This document shows positions 1 through 10,654 of a stretch of DNA of 64,000 nucleotides, one piece after another. The notes under the pieces were generated by a model, which was given only the letters and a program-made list of their open reading frames with translations, was not told the DNA's origin and did not search any database. Made by a program: the position numbers and the translations under genes. Numbering within the stretch: position 1 is the stretch's first letter; each line of letters starts with the position of its first letter. Source of the DNA: Rhinopomastus cyanomelas (taxonomy: Eukaryota > Chordata > Aves > Bucerotiformes > Rhinopomastidae); NCBI GenBank assembly GCA_013400115.1, contig VXBP01004075.1:220405-284404 (forward strand), in the 5' to 3' direction.

Positions 1-266
1 GTGGTAGCAAGAGGACGAGGGGAAAGGGTTCCAGACTTGAAGAGTGGAGGTTGAGGTTGGACGTGAGGAACAAATTCTTTGCTGTGAAGGTGGTGAGATG
101 CTGGAGCAGGTTGCCCAGGGAAGTAGTGGCTGCCCCATTGCTGGCAGTGTTGAAGGCCAGGTTGGCTGAGTAAACTGCTGTAGTGAAGGTGTCCCTTCAG
201 CCCAAGGGGGTTGGAACTGGATGATCTTTAAGAACCCTTCCAACCTGGCCATTCTATTATTCTATG
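1..266 (+). mobile_element. CR1 LINE 3' fragment (group C)
   Basis: This is the end of a CR1 retrotransposon, cut by the window edge. The plus-strand reading encodes the ORF2 terminus RLEEWRLRLDVRNKFFAV..VRCWSRLPREVVAAP, followed by a short 3' UTR and the octamer-type end ATTCTATTATTCTATG. The same family lies in opposite orientation at 22677-23560. Confidence 0.85.
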
Positions 267-879
267 AAAACAAGAGAGATGTTTAAGAAAAAGGAAAAAG
301 CCTCATAAGGGAGCAATTATTTCAACAAGTCATTCCTGTGCAGCGCATGGGAAGTCTGTGTCAGCAGACAGTGGAGACACTCATTACCCAAGACAGATTT
401 GGACCAATTTATCACAAACCATTTCTCATCCTCCCACTCATGGATCTCTGTAAAAATCCTGATCTGCTAGGACCATCAGGTCCTTATCCATAGAAATGCT
501 CCCTAGCCAGTCACACCACAGCCTGCACAGAGGCAGAGCTAATTCATACCATGGAGAGGACTCAAGACTGGCCCTTGCTGGGTGGCATGAGGTTCTTGTG
601 GTGGTGTTTCTCTGGCTCATCTAGGTCCCTCCATACAGCAGCCATGCCCTGTAGCATCTCTGCTTCCTCTGGTGTTCACTTGGTCTCTTCACCCTCTAGC
701 ATCTCTGCTCTCCTCACTCTGATGTCCACTTTGTCTCTTCATCACGCAAATAATTTCTCTTAAGCCATATCTATTTTCTTAAGGCATTAAATACTGTTCT
801 TACTGAGAAAAACCCCGCTTTTTACAGCTGAAACACATTGTTCTATTTTTAGCCTTTCTAGCAGAAGCTCAAGGTTTTC
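267..879. other. Unique intergenic DNA
   Basis: No repeat family, gene or RNA is recognised apart from the small duplication at 652-745. The short open frames here (60-70 codons) overlap on both strands and have no recognisable motif. Confidence 0.5.
652..745. repeat. Two-copy 45-bp imperfect direct repeat
   Basis: TAGCATCTCTGCT occurs at 652 and again at 697, and each copy is followed by a related block ending GTCTCTTCA. Two copies only, so this is a local duplication and not an array. Confidence 0.55.
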
Positions 880-1180
880 ACAGAATCACAGAGTCACAGA
901 ACATTAGGGACTAGAAGGGACCTCGAAAGATCATCCAGTCCAATCTCCCTGACACAGCAGGATCACCTAGATCAAGTTGCACAGCAACATGTCCAGGAGG
1001 GTTTTAAAAGTGTCGAGAGGGAGATTCCACAACCCCCCTGGGCAGCCCCTCCCAGAGCTCTGTCAGCCTCACTGGGAAGAAGGTCCTTCTGATATTTATG
1101 TGGAACCTCCTATGTTCCAGCTCACACCCACTGCCCCTTGTCCTATCACTAGATGAGAAGATTGAGCCTCTTCTCAATGT
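880..1180 (-). mobile_element. CR1 3' fragment (group A)
   Basis: Read on the minus strand it runs from the ORF2 stretch around CELEH..FHINIRR to the A-type tail with an ATTCTGTG-like end at about 880. It is 5'-truncated and abuts another minus-strand CR1 at 1181. Confidence 0.85.
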
Positions 1181-1605
1181 AGAATCATAGAATCATAGAA
1201 CCATTAAGAATTGGAAGGGACCTCGAAAGACCATCAAGTCCAATCCCCCTTCCACAGCAGGCTCACCTCACTGGAGAAGCCATGGAATCAGAATCACTCG
1301 GGGTTGGATGGAACCATCATCCAGTTCCAACACCCCCCAGCACAGGCAGGGACACCCCACCCTAGACCAGGCTGGCCAGAGCCCCATCCAGCCTGGCCTT
1401 AAACACCTCCAGGGATGGGGCCCCAACCACCTCCCTGGGCAACTCATTCCAGGCTTTCACCACTCTCATGGTGAAGAACTTCCTCCTCACACCCACTCTA
1501 AATCTCCCCATCTCCAGCTTTGCTCCATTGCCCCTAGTCCTGTCGCTACCTGACATCCTAAATAGTCCCTCCCAAGCCTTTTTGTAGCCCCCCTTCCTAG
1601 ACTGG
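1181..1605 (-). mobile_element. Chimeric CR1: group B 3' end carrying a second, group A tail
   Basis: On the minus strand, 1605 to about 1281 is a group B terminus; the relic SGSDRTRGNGAKLEMGRFRVGVRRKFF is readable. Instead of ending in its own octamer repeat it passes through a short spacer (CTTCTCCAGTGAGG) into a group A tail with ATTCTATG units, ending at 1181. The same B-spacer-A junction recurs at 53079-53289, so this is a propagated structure and not a random neighbour insertion. Confidence 0.75.
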
Positions 1606-1760
1606 CACCATCCTCCTGACACCCACCCCTCACATTTATCCACATTTAAAACCCACCTGGACACATTCCTGTTCGACTTGGTCTAGGTGGTCCTGCTCTT
1701 GCAGGGGGGTTGGACTAGATGATCTTTCAAGGTCTCTTCCAATCCCTGACGCTCTGTAAT
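1606..1760 (+). mobile_element. CR1 group A tail with a short inverted remnant
   Basis: Positions 1606-1640 match a minus-strand group A segment (CACCATCCTCCTGACACCCA). From 1641 a plus-strand group A tail runs from TTTAAAACCCACCTGGACAC to its degenerate end at about 1760. The abrupt strand switch points to rearranged or nested copies. Confidence 0.7.
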
Positions 1761-2720
1761 ATTTATAAACATGCAGGATTGCCACAGAGCCTTCTAATTT
1801 CTCAGGGTGGTATGAGAGAGTCATTCCCCCACGCTCAGACCCCCTAAAAACCAGAGGAGCTCACATCACGGGTTGCGTGAGGGTTATAAGATGTGTTGTA
1901 AATACAACAAAAAACCTTCGACGAGCCCAGCGATTAATTTAGTAAAATGATAACAATTTCCTGGAACACGCACCATGATCAGACAATCAAGAGTGAAGGA
2001 GAGAGAGAGAGGGAGAGAGAAAATCTGGCTCCATGCAGGGCCTTTTTGCTTACAGCTATGAGACAGAGCTGCACTTTCTCCTAATAACCTTGACCTGCTT
2101 TTCCTGGCTCAGCAGTAGCATCTGTGTCACATCGGCTTAGCATCTGTTTATCAATCTAACAGCACCAACCTGATTCCTGCTCCTATTCTCTTTAGTGCTC
2201 ACGATGCTAAAATGACTGAATTAAAGCAGCAAATATCAGGGGTAACACGAGATGGAGAGATGGGAACAGCTCTATGGAAAGAAAAGAGGGGGAGTGGAAA
2301 AAAGAAGCAGGGAAACCATGTGTAGGAGCTCTGCTTGTTAGTGCTCGATGGATTTAAGGGGGAATCTGTCATGAAGAATCACTGCTAAAATCTCTTGGGT
2401 GGAATTCAGGGCCACAGGGTTTCAAACCAGAGAAGGTAGGATCATATCAGACTTTTCCATGGGTCTTGAGAAGAGACAAGACAAGTACAAAGAGGTAATA
2501 AATTGCAATTTGCCTGCAGGCTCTGCCTGCAGGTGAAAGAGCAAAGCAGCAGTTAATAGGATTTAGTGTAGATCTTTAATAAGCAGGGTGAAAAATGCTG
2601 GAGACTCCCCAAGATTGTCCCCTTCTGCTACCACTGCTATGGTCTCACCAGCTTTGGGATGTTTCTGAGCATAAGGATGGTTCTGGGTTTGAGGCTTTTT
2701 CTCGTATTCACTGCTGGCTG
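1761..2720. other. Unique intergenic DNA with a GA-rich tract
   Basis: There is no recognisable gene. A purine tract of GA dinucleotides with a GGG interruption lies at 1996-2022. Several CpGs lie around 1860-1935 in otherwise CpG-poor sequence. Confidence 0.5.
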
Positions 2721-2750
2721 GAGATGTTGATCCTGCACTCACAGAGAAGT
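2721..2750 (-). repeat. Sequence shared downstream of two CR1 copies (candidate 3' transduction)
   Basis: About 30 bases just beyond the 3' end of the minus-strand CR1 at 2751 recur at 45250-45279, beyond another minus-strand CR1, with two mismatches. The shared core includes GATCCTGCACTCACAGAGA. Both adjoining CR1 copies also share the variant AGGGATCAGAAGGG in place of the usual AGGGATTGGAAGGG. Confidence 0.65.
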
Positions 2751-3068
2751 CATAGAATCATAGAATCATTAGGGATCAGAAGGGACCTCGAAAGATCATC
2801 CAGTCCAACCCCCCTGCTACAGCAGGACCACCTAGACCAAGTTGCACAACATGTCCAGATGGGTCTTAAACGTCTCCAGAGGAGACTCCACACCCACCCT
2901 GGGCAGCCCCTTCCAGGGCTCTGTCACCCTCACTGGGAAGAAGGTCCTTCTGATATGTATGTGGAACCTCTTCTGTTCCAGCTCATGCCCTCCATTGGAC
3001 TCCTTCAATCAAGTTTCTACTCCACTTGAACTGGGGAGCCCAGAACTGGACACAACATTCCAGATGTG
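2751..3068 (-). mobile_element. CR1 3' fragment (group A)
   Basis: The minus-strand group A tail starts at 2751 with two ATTCTATG units. Continuing inward, the ORF2 terminus is followed by a jump near 2995 to sequence that normally lies further upstream (GGAGCCCAGAACTGGACACA), so an internal segment is deleted. Frameshifts break the ORF2 relic. Confidence 0.85.
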
Positions 3069-3186
3069 ATGGAGATCTCCCATACTTGCTTGTCCTAAGC
3101 AAAAGGACCAAAATCTGATAGCAGTGTGACTGAAGGCCAGGGGCAAGTAAAAGTCCTTCTGCAATAACCTATAAACACATCATTAG

Positions 3187-3322
3187 TCTCCTTCTCTGGA
3201 GATGTTTAAAACCCACCTGGACATGTTCCTGTGCAGTCTAGGTGGTCCTGCTCTGACAGAGGGATTGGACTGGATGATCTTTTGAGGTCCCTTCCAATCC
3301 CTAATGCTCTGTGATTCCGTGA
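3187..3322 (+). mobile_element. CR1 tail (group A), severely 5'-truncated
   Basis: It begins at CTCCTTCTCTGGAGATG and ends CTCTGTGATTCCGTGAT. Only about 135 bases of the element are present, which is typical of aborted target-primed reverse transcription. Confidence 0.85.
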
Positions 3323-4189
3323 TCATTATTTATCATGTTACTGGAGACTTGGGACTACATCTAGAGTAATGCAAGTCAAGCTGCTCCACCAGATTTCATC
3401 CCTACATCCATGATTTAGTGGCTGCAAATAAGGGGAGGGGGGGAAATTGATGGAAAGAAGAGACTCTTTGCAGTTATACAAACTACCAGCTATCAAAACC
3501 ATATGACTACATCTCAGTGTGAGGTGAACAGATGATTTACAGACTCATTCACGACTCAAGCCACCTCCAGTGAACTTAGATTAGTCAAGAGATGAGTTTG
3601 AGAGAGAAAACATATGTAAACAATTGCTGAACCTCCAAAGAAGGGATTTTTTTTCCACAGGGAAGCATGGGATAAAATTATAGACTGTAGATGTGTGAAA
3701 GCAGGCAGCTACATTCTAGTTATTCCAGAGTTCTTCCTGATACAACAGTTTTGGCCATGATTTTAACATGGAATCTGAGCCCTTTTTACCTTTTCTTTAG
3801 TATTTTTAAATTTAGATTTTTATTTGTAGTTTGAATAGGTTTTTACTGCCTTTGTTACTTCACCTTTTGACTGAAAGCAGTGCCACAAACTCTGAGGAAA
3901 ACTCACCCAAGGTCATCAAGGCTGTAGGATTTCACACAGCGAAGGGGTTACTGCCCTGGGATCAGTCAGAGTCTTTCCCTAGCTCCTTTTTTTCCAAAGG
4001 CTGGGCTTGATTTGCATCAGTAGCTCTCCAGACTTGGCTTTAGGTTCCCTCATGCCTCAGGCTGAAGTCTGGAAGTGCAGGAGGTGAACAACAGGTTGGA
4101 TGTGAGATCTGGCTTTTACAGAAACCTGGGCTCTGGTGCTAACAGCACAACATCTACATAGGAAGAGGATCCAGTTTTAAGGACATGAT
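3323..4189. other. Unique intergenic DNA
   Basis: AT-rich sequence with poly-T stretches. I see no repeat family, long frame or RNA gene. Confidence 0.5.
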
Positions 4190-4358
4190 CACAGAAGGTT
4201 ACAGGTTGGAAGGGACCTTGAAAGATCATCTAAGTCCAACCCCACCTGCTGAAGCAGGGTGAGCCTGCAGTACTGCCTCAAGACATGATGCTTGAACCCA
4301 TGACTCCAGGAATTCAGAGTCGCATGCTCTACCCACTGAGCCAATGGAGGCTGTGGAG
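4190..4358 (-). mobile_element. tRNA-Lys-like head fused to a CR1 tail (SINE)
   Basis: Read on the minus strand, about 4350-4274 resembles a tRNA. The A-box region TGGCTCAGTGGGTAGAGC and the B-box-like GGTTCAAGC are present, and the anticodon arm starts GAGCATGCGACTCTGAAT. The end segments GCCTCCA and TTGAGGC can pair at six of seven positions, as in an acceptor stem. The nearest match I recognise is tRNA-Lys(CUU), with the anticodon decayed. After a short linker the same strand continues into a CR1 tail (GTTGGACTTAGATGATCTTT) ending in CTTCTGTGAT. Head, linker and LINE tail in this order is the architecture of an avian CR1-mobilised SINE. The alternative is a tRNA pseudogene that landed by chance beside a CR1 tail. 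Confidence 0.7.
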
Positions 4359-4360
4359 AA

Positions 4361-4594
4361 TCATGGAATCATAGAATTGTAGAATCATTAGGGATTGGAA
4401 GGGACCTCAAAAGATCATCCAGTCCAATCCCCCTGCCACAGCAGGATCACCCAGACCAAGTCACACAGGAACACATCCAGGTGGGTTTGAAACATCTCCA
4501 GTGAACGAGACTGCACACCCCCCCTGGGCAGCCTGTTCCAGTGTCTGACACCCTCACTGGGAAGAAGTTCCTTCTCACATGGAACTTCATTCCA
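4361..4594 (-). mobile_element. CR1 3' fragment (group A)
   Basis: The group A tail with octamer units begins at 4361 and runs through the ORF2 terminus to about 4594. It sits directly beside the SINE in the same orientation. Confidence 0.85.
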
Positions 4595-4964
4595 CTGCTA
4601 ATAAGGATTTAGAAAAATTGTGTGACAATATGAAAAGCCAGTCTTTCCTTTGTTTTAATAACAGATACTAAAAGAAGGAGGGATCTGGGTAAGATGCCCA
4701 CAACTCCCAGTGGGTCTCAGCACTGCAATATAGCTGCAATCTAGGAGACAGCTGTGAATAGTGTTAAAGTCTGTGGATAGAACATGTTTAGGAAGGAGCA
4801 GATGAGCAAGAGAAGATGTTATGGACTTCTAATGGTGACTTTCTTCCTGAAGACATTCCTACTTGTACATATGTAAGGAGATGAGGTTCACACAACAGTC
4901 CCATATGTCTTGTCTGCCCAGTCATCCCCATCTCCACCAGCAGCTTATGAAATCCTGAACTGTC
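4595..4964. other. Unique intergenic DNA
   Basis: No gene, RNA or repeat family recognised. Confidence 0.5.
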
Positions 4965-5503
4965 CCCCTGTACTCAGCACTGGTGAGGCTGCACCTTGAG
5001 TAGTGACACAGTTTTGGGCACCTCGGTACAAAGGAGACATCAAGGTGTTGGAGTGAGGGAAGAGGAGGGCAATAGAGCTGGGGAAGGGCCTGAAGAGTTG
5101 ATATGATGAGGATTGAGGGAGTTGTGGCTGTTTAGTTTGAGGAAGAAGAGACTGAGAGGAGACCTCACCACTCTCTACAACTGTCTGAAAGGACAGTGGA
5201 GAGATGCTGGTGCTGGGCTCTTCTCACAAGTCATTAACAGAAGCAGAGGGAAAGGTTTCAAGCTTCAACAGGAGAGGTTTAGATTGGACATCAGGAAGAA
5301 ATTCTTTCTGGAGAGAGCGGTCAGGCACCGGAACGGGCTGCCCAGGGTGGGGGTTGAGTCCCCATCCCTGGATGTGTTTAAAAGATGCTTAGATGGAGTG
5401 TTGGGGGATCTGCTTTAGGGTTGACCTTGTAGAGTAGGGTTGATGGTTGGACTCAATGTTCCTAGGGATCTTTTCCAACATGAATGATTCTGTGATTCCA
5501 TGA
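4965..5503 (+). mobile_element. CR1 3' portion (group D) with a 101-codon ORF2 relic
   Basis: The plus-strand relic at 5113-5418 reads through the ORF2 terminus (LFSLRKKRLRGDLTTLYNCLKG ... FRLDIRKKFF ... VESPSLDVFKRCLDGVLGDLL) and stops where CR1 ORF2 normally stops. A 3' UTR with GGGTTGATGGTTGGACTCAA and octamers follows, ending ATTCTGTGATTCCATGA. Upstream of 5113 the reverse transcriptase region is frameshifted, so no active protein is encoded. Confidence 0.88.
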
Positions 5504-5524
5504 TTAGCTGACTTAAACCACTGG

Positions 5525-5706
5525 ATCACAGAATGCTTTGGGTTGTAAAGGACCTTAGAGATAGACTATTTCCAACCCTACTGCCATGGGCAGGATGTCT
5601 TCCACTACAGCAGGTTGCTCAAAGCTCCATTCAATCTGGCCTTAAATAATTGTGGGGATGGAGGCATCCACAACTCTGAGCTAACCTGTTCCAGTCTCTC
5701 ACAGTC
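5525..5706 (-). mobile_element. Older CR1 3' fragment (classical avian type)
   Basis: This minus-strand tail starts ATCACAGAATGCTTTGGGTT and carries CCCTACTGCCATGGGCAGG and CTCAAAGCTCCATTCAATCT, all characteristic of an older avian CR1 group. It is more diverged than the group A copies. Confidence 0.75.
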
Positions 5707-5920
5707 AATAATTTCTAATATCTAATTTATTTAACAGCATTATGAGAAAACTTGTCTCCAGATGACTCTGAAGCCATTTAAAATATGAGCAGATGAAGCC
5801 AAATTCAGCAAATATTGACTGAGCAGCAAAAAGAGCTGAAGAATAGCAAGGATCAGTCTTTGGTACAGAGCTGGGTGGATCGTGTCCTGAGGGGCAATCA
5901 GAGATATCACTGTGGGACCA

Positions 5921-6242
5921 CAGAATCATAGAATCATTAGGGAATGGAAGGGACCTCAAAAGATCATCCAGTCCAATCCCCCTGCTATAGCAGGATCACC
6001 TAGACCAAGTCACACAGGAACATGTCCAGGTGAGTTTTAAACGTCTCCAGAGGAGGAGACTCCACAACCCCCCCTGGGCAGCCCCTTCCAGGGCTCTGTC
6101 ACCCTCATTGTGAAGAAGTTCCTACTCAGATTGATGTGGAACCTCCTCTGTTCCAGCTCACACCCATTGCCCCTTGTTCCTATCACTAGATGACATTGAG
6201 AAGAGCCTGGCTCCATCCTCCTGAGACCCAGCCTTCACACAT
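5921..6242 (-). mobile_element. CR1 3' fragment (group A)
   Basis: The tail begins with CAGAATCATAGAATCATTAG. The ORF2 terminus follows inward as far as the QEDGARLFSMSSSDRNKG block, where the copy is truncated. Confidence 0.86.
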
Positions 6243-7750
6243 GGCCTGTGAGTCCATAGTCTTGGAGATACAAGTATATAGGGTATGGGCTTGGTTGGTT
6301 CTGTTCCATTTAGAAGAGTTTTCTCTGCTGTTACTGAAAGTTTAGAAATCCAGCATCTCCACTGGCTATTGATCATGCAAATGTGTTATGTCTGCATATG
6401 CATATCTGCTGTCGTCCTTAGTCTGGCTGAGGTATTTGGGAAGGCAGGGGATGTCACAGATCAGTGAATCAAACAGTCTGAGCTACTCCCTGAGCAACTA
6501 TCCATAAGGGAAAAAAACAGAAGGAAATATCTTTTTAATGGGGGACTTCAATTTGAGAGACATATGCAGCCAGCAGTAAACTTCTCTTCAAATTTAAGAC
6601 AAATATAAAGATGAATTAATTATGGGCTGGCAGTTGGTGGTAGCCTAGGGACCAACTGTTATTATTAGATTGTGCTCCATACAGACAGAGGACAGGACAA
6701 ACCAATAATAAATACAGTTGAATCTCCAAAAGAATTCATTTCTCCAAACAGAGAAAATCAGGATGAGACTTAATTGGTAGAAAAAAAAGAATCAGAAAAA
6801 CAACACTGGGATTATTTTTTTTTTAAAGATGAATTTATGAAGCCGCCGAGTCCAACTTTGAGTAAAAACTTTGTTCAAAGGCGAAGGAAACGCGCTAATT
6901 AGAAATGAGAACGCGACACGTGACGACGGGAAAGAAAGGGACCTTAACACACACACAGCAATATAAATTAAACATTATAAAGTGTAGAAAATTGATAAGG
7001 GAAGCTAAAGACATCAAAGAAACTCCCATGGTTAGTAGGATTAATGACAATGAACTTAATTTTTAGGAATAATTAGGAACAAACTAAAGCCTACAAATAG
7101 CATAAGACCATTTAGTAATGGAAACTGCAAGACTGTTTAAAGCTCACAGTGGAGGGTCAGGTCTCCATACGTTTCTGTTTATCTAATAAGGCTTGAACAA
7201 TTTGCATCTTCAAAGCACTTATCCGCTGAGGAGTGCTCTATATCCTGTCATTTGAAAAGTCATTATTAAATTAGTTTTATGGCAACTTCTCTTGTATTTT
7301 TCCTAGGGTCAACTTCAAAGTAATCAGTCTATCCCGCTTGTCAGTTCATTTATCTCTGTTTTCAAATGTACTGGTGTGACTCCAGCATATTTTCCTCTTC
7401 TAGAATTTCTTTGTTATGCCAAGATTGCTGAAAATTAGCATCAGTGATTGACTGTGTGATTCTGTGGTGAGATTATGGGTCCATATGACTGACTACAGGT
7501 AACCTAATATATCTGAAAGCATTTATAATTACTCCCACGAATGGCAAACGCCAAAAATAAAGAGTTTGGTCTGAACTTTAAAGCAATTCCACCACAAGAC
7601 AGGAAATATTCAACAAGGGGGGAAAAAATGGACAATAAATATTAAAAATATGGATTACATAGAGGAACGAGCGTTGGATTAAAGTTGTTTCAGAACCATT
7701 CATTTGGGAGCAAATGTGACCATTTCATGATGTAATGGTCTGAAAACAAA
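6243..7750. other. Unique AT-rich DNA with a CpG-bearing block
   Basis: Mostly AT-rich unique sequence. At 6836-6945 it holds an unusual concentration of intact CpGs (GCCGCCGAGTCC, AAACGCGCTAATTAG, GAACGCGACACGTGACGACG), including a CACGTG E-box and a TAATTA homeodomain-type core. This could be a conserved regulatory element, which cannot be tested without alignment. Confidence 0.45.
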
Positions 7751-7979
7751 TCATAGAATCATAGAATCATTAGGGGTTGGAAGGGACCTCGAAAAATCAT
7801 CCAGTCCAATCCCCCTGCCACAGCAGGATCACCTAGACCAAGTCGCACAGAAACACATCCAGGTGGATCTTAAACGTCTCCAGTGAAGGAGACTCAACAA
7901 CCCCCCTGGGCAGCCTGTTCCAGTGCTCTGTCACCCTCACTGTGAAGAAGTTCCTTCTCAGACTGATGTGAAACCTCTT
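7751..7979 (-). mobile_element. CR1 3' fragment (group A)
   Basis: Two octamers at 7751, the A-type tail, and then the ORF2 terminus VTEHWNRLPRGVVESPSLETFKIHLDVFLCDLV in one open frame. The relic is cut at about 7979 and the frame runs on into non-CR1 DNA. Confidence 0.87.
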
Positions 7980-8244
7980 AAAATACATTACAATCAGCAG
8001 CCTGCCTTGAAAGATGTAAAATGACAGGACCAAGCAACCAGACAGAGTAACCTGAGTATCCTGATAAAGCAGGTTCGTAAAGAAGGTAGGTTGACACCAT
8101 TGCAAGATGTCCAAACAAGGAACGACATCTTATCTACAGTGTTGGGTCTATACCCCAGGAAACAGTGACTGTGAAAAGGACCTAGAATGATGCTGAAGCA
8201 AGAAAAAGTGTTTTGGCAAAATGTTGAAGTGAACCAAAGCTATT

Positions 8245-8461
8245 TGGCTTCAACAGGTTTAGATTAGACAACAGGAAGATGCACAGAGAGGCACTGGAAT
8301 GGGCTGCCAAGGTGGTGGTTGAGTCACCATCCCTGGATGAGTTTAAAAGTCACTTAGATGTGGTGTTGGGGGATCTGATTTAGGGGTGAGCTTGTAGAGT
8401 AGGGTTGATGGTTGGACTCGATGATCCCCAGCGTCTTTTCCAACCTGAATGTTTCTATGAT
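8245..8461 (+). mobile_element. CR1 3' fragment (group D)
   Basis: A short ORF2-terminal remnant (GGTTTAGATTAGACA through GAGTCACCATCCCTGGATGA) is followed by the group D 3' UTR and an octamer-like end. There is an internal deletion near 8280 between GGAAGATG and CACAGAGAGG. Confidence 0.83.
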
Positions 8462-10235
8462 AGAGTGAGAAATGGGTTGGACAAACCAGTCTGTGAAACA
8501 GCAAACCTCAGTCTGGCTGATCTAACGGACCCTTCTGGCCCAAACTCTGAATGGTGATGGGACCTATTTAATCTGAAAGGATTTGTCTGCTCCTTGTTAG
8601 ATATTCTAGGATGTTATCGCTGCAGGCAGTGAAATCCACAGAGATTCATCGTTAGGTGGAAGTGATAAGGGACCATTATATTGTGGCCTCAGGTGTAAAG
8701 GGGCTACACCAGCTATTGGTCAGCTTGTGGCCCAAAACATGTTGCTGTGCCTGCTAAGAGGAACATGAACAAATCATTAAGGAATTCTGAATCTGATTGA
8801 TTGCTAAACAAACCAATTAATCAGAAGCTCATAAATGAAGACTATGTAACTCAAACAGTCCTGATGATGTAGACCACTGTCAACAGTTGGTGGCATGAGC
8901 AACTTGGGACCATTCAGAAATGGATCGGCAAAAAGCTTTTATAAATCTTTAGATCCTGTTCTTGACAAAAATGAGACTGGAAAACTGAGCACAGGCAGAT
9001 GAAGGAAAGAGAATCCATTATGTAGAACAAGAGGCAGACATCCACCTTTTGGGGGTGTTTTCTGGGCTGGCATCACCATGCTGGGGTAAGCAGAGCATGA
9101 ACTTCCAAGGACAGCTTCAGCATTTGGAACACTCTCCTTCCCAGTCTAGTTTGTGTCTGGTCCAAGCAAGAGATTGTTTTAGAAAGGCTTTTTTATTGAC
9201 TCTATGTTTGAATAGTCTCAAATGCCTCATGTCACCAAGGACCTGACCTACTCACGGCCTAAATTAGAGTATCCCTAGAGTCACTCTAATTAGCACCATG
9301 ATGTTTGTACAACAAGGAACTTGTTCTGATGACAAGCAAAGTGTGGTTTGAAGGAATGTCCCAGATTATGTTGCTTTACTTATGCTCTCGACACCAAAGA
9401 GTGGTTTATACAAGAACTGCTAAGCATGTTCTTCACCATCTGGAGGTTTATCCACGCAGAAGAAATTCCCAAGGGGATGGTTAAACTGGTTTTCCAACTG
9501 CAAAACAAGCTCAGCAAAGACCAACATCTGGACAAAAGTATCCTGTCAGGGACCTATGCTCGTTGTGCATAATAAACACAGCTCACTATTAGTCTTGGTT
9601 TATTTTCTTCTGTCACTTGAGATCGAAATGGGGGGAAAGCAGCAGATAGAGAGGAGAAAGGAAGGCAGCAGTGATGCAGTAAAAAACACCAGTATTTTCA
9701 GGAACTGTAAATTTAATATGGCATAACTTTCCTTCAGAACACATAACAGCACCATTTCCTAAAAGACCTGTGACCTCCTCATAGAGCCACTAGAAAATGG
9801 TCTCGATGCTGATGTGTTATTATCTCCCACTGCAGCACAGCACAAGTGCTGTGAATTGCTCTTAGATTTATGATGGCTGAGATTTTCTTTGGCTCCTGAA
9901 GACAGAACTGAACAATCCTATTCACCCTTCCTTGCATTCCCAGTCGCCCATTCTCATAGACCAGAAAGAATACTTCATCTTGAAGAGCTTCTGGAGAACC
10001 ACCTGGTCTTAGTCATCTTAATTCCAGTTCACAAAATGCACTGACTGAAGAAAATAATGTCTTAGATATCTCTTCTCCACAGGTCCAACTGACCTATAGC
10101 AGGTAGAGCTTTATCACGCTGGTGTTCTACAGGGCTTGTGGATCGGTGCTCAATGAACCAAGCTTGAACATGTCACACTTAATGTTTGAATCCAGACAAT
10201 TTAGTAGTTCTAACAGAATAAAAACTTTTGAGATG
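8462..10235. other. Unique intergenic DNA, no gene recognised
   Basis: Nothing recognised. A 74-codon plus-strand frame at 9348-9572 is followed within a few bases by AATAAA. It has no recognisable domain and no CR1 similarity, and I do not call it a gene. A decayed LINE-like tail (CCCTTCTGGCCCAAACTCTG) lies near 8530. Confidence 0.45.
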
Positions 10236-10654
10236 TGGAACATCTCCCCTGATGAGGAAAGGCTGAGGGAGCTGAGTCTCTTAAGCTTGGAAAAAAGGAG
10301 GCTGAGAGGTGACCCCATGAATGTTGATCAATATGGAAAGGGAGGGTGTCAGGAGGATGGAGCCAGGCTCTGCTCAGCGTCATCTGGTGATAGGACAAGG
10401 AGCAATGGGTGTGAGCTGGAACACAGGAGGTTCTACATCAATCTGAGAAGGATCTTCTGCCCAGTGAGGGTGCCAGAGCACTGGAAGGGGCTGCCCAGGG
10501 TGGATTGTGGAGTCTCCTTCACTGGAGATGTTGAAAACTCACCTGAGCATATTCCTGTGTGACTTGATCTAGGTGATCCTGCTGTGGCAGGGAGATTGGA
10601 CTGGATGATCTTTTGAGGTCCCTTCCAATCCCTCATATTCTGTGGTTCTGTGAT
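10236..10654 (+). mobile_element. CR1 3' portion (group A) with ORF2 relic
   Basis: The plus strand encodes DEERLRELSLLSLEKRRLRGDPMNVDQYGKGGCQEDGARLCS and continues to the HINLRRIF..VRVPEHWKGLPRV block before a frameshift. The A-type tail ends TTCTGTGGTTCTGTGAT. The initiating ATG of the open frame lies in flanking DNA, so the frame as opened is not a natural protein. Confidence 0.87.

Noticed and set aside
4274..4350. A functional tRNA gene
   Set aside because: The anticodon arm and T-stem do not pair properly and a CR1 tail follows directly, so a SINE head or pseudogene fits better.
9348..9572. 74-codon frame followed by AATAAA
   Set aside because: The polyadenylation-like hexamer is common by chance and no protein family is recognisable. 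It would need transcript evidence.
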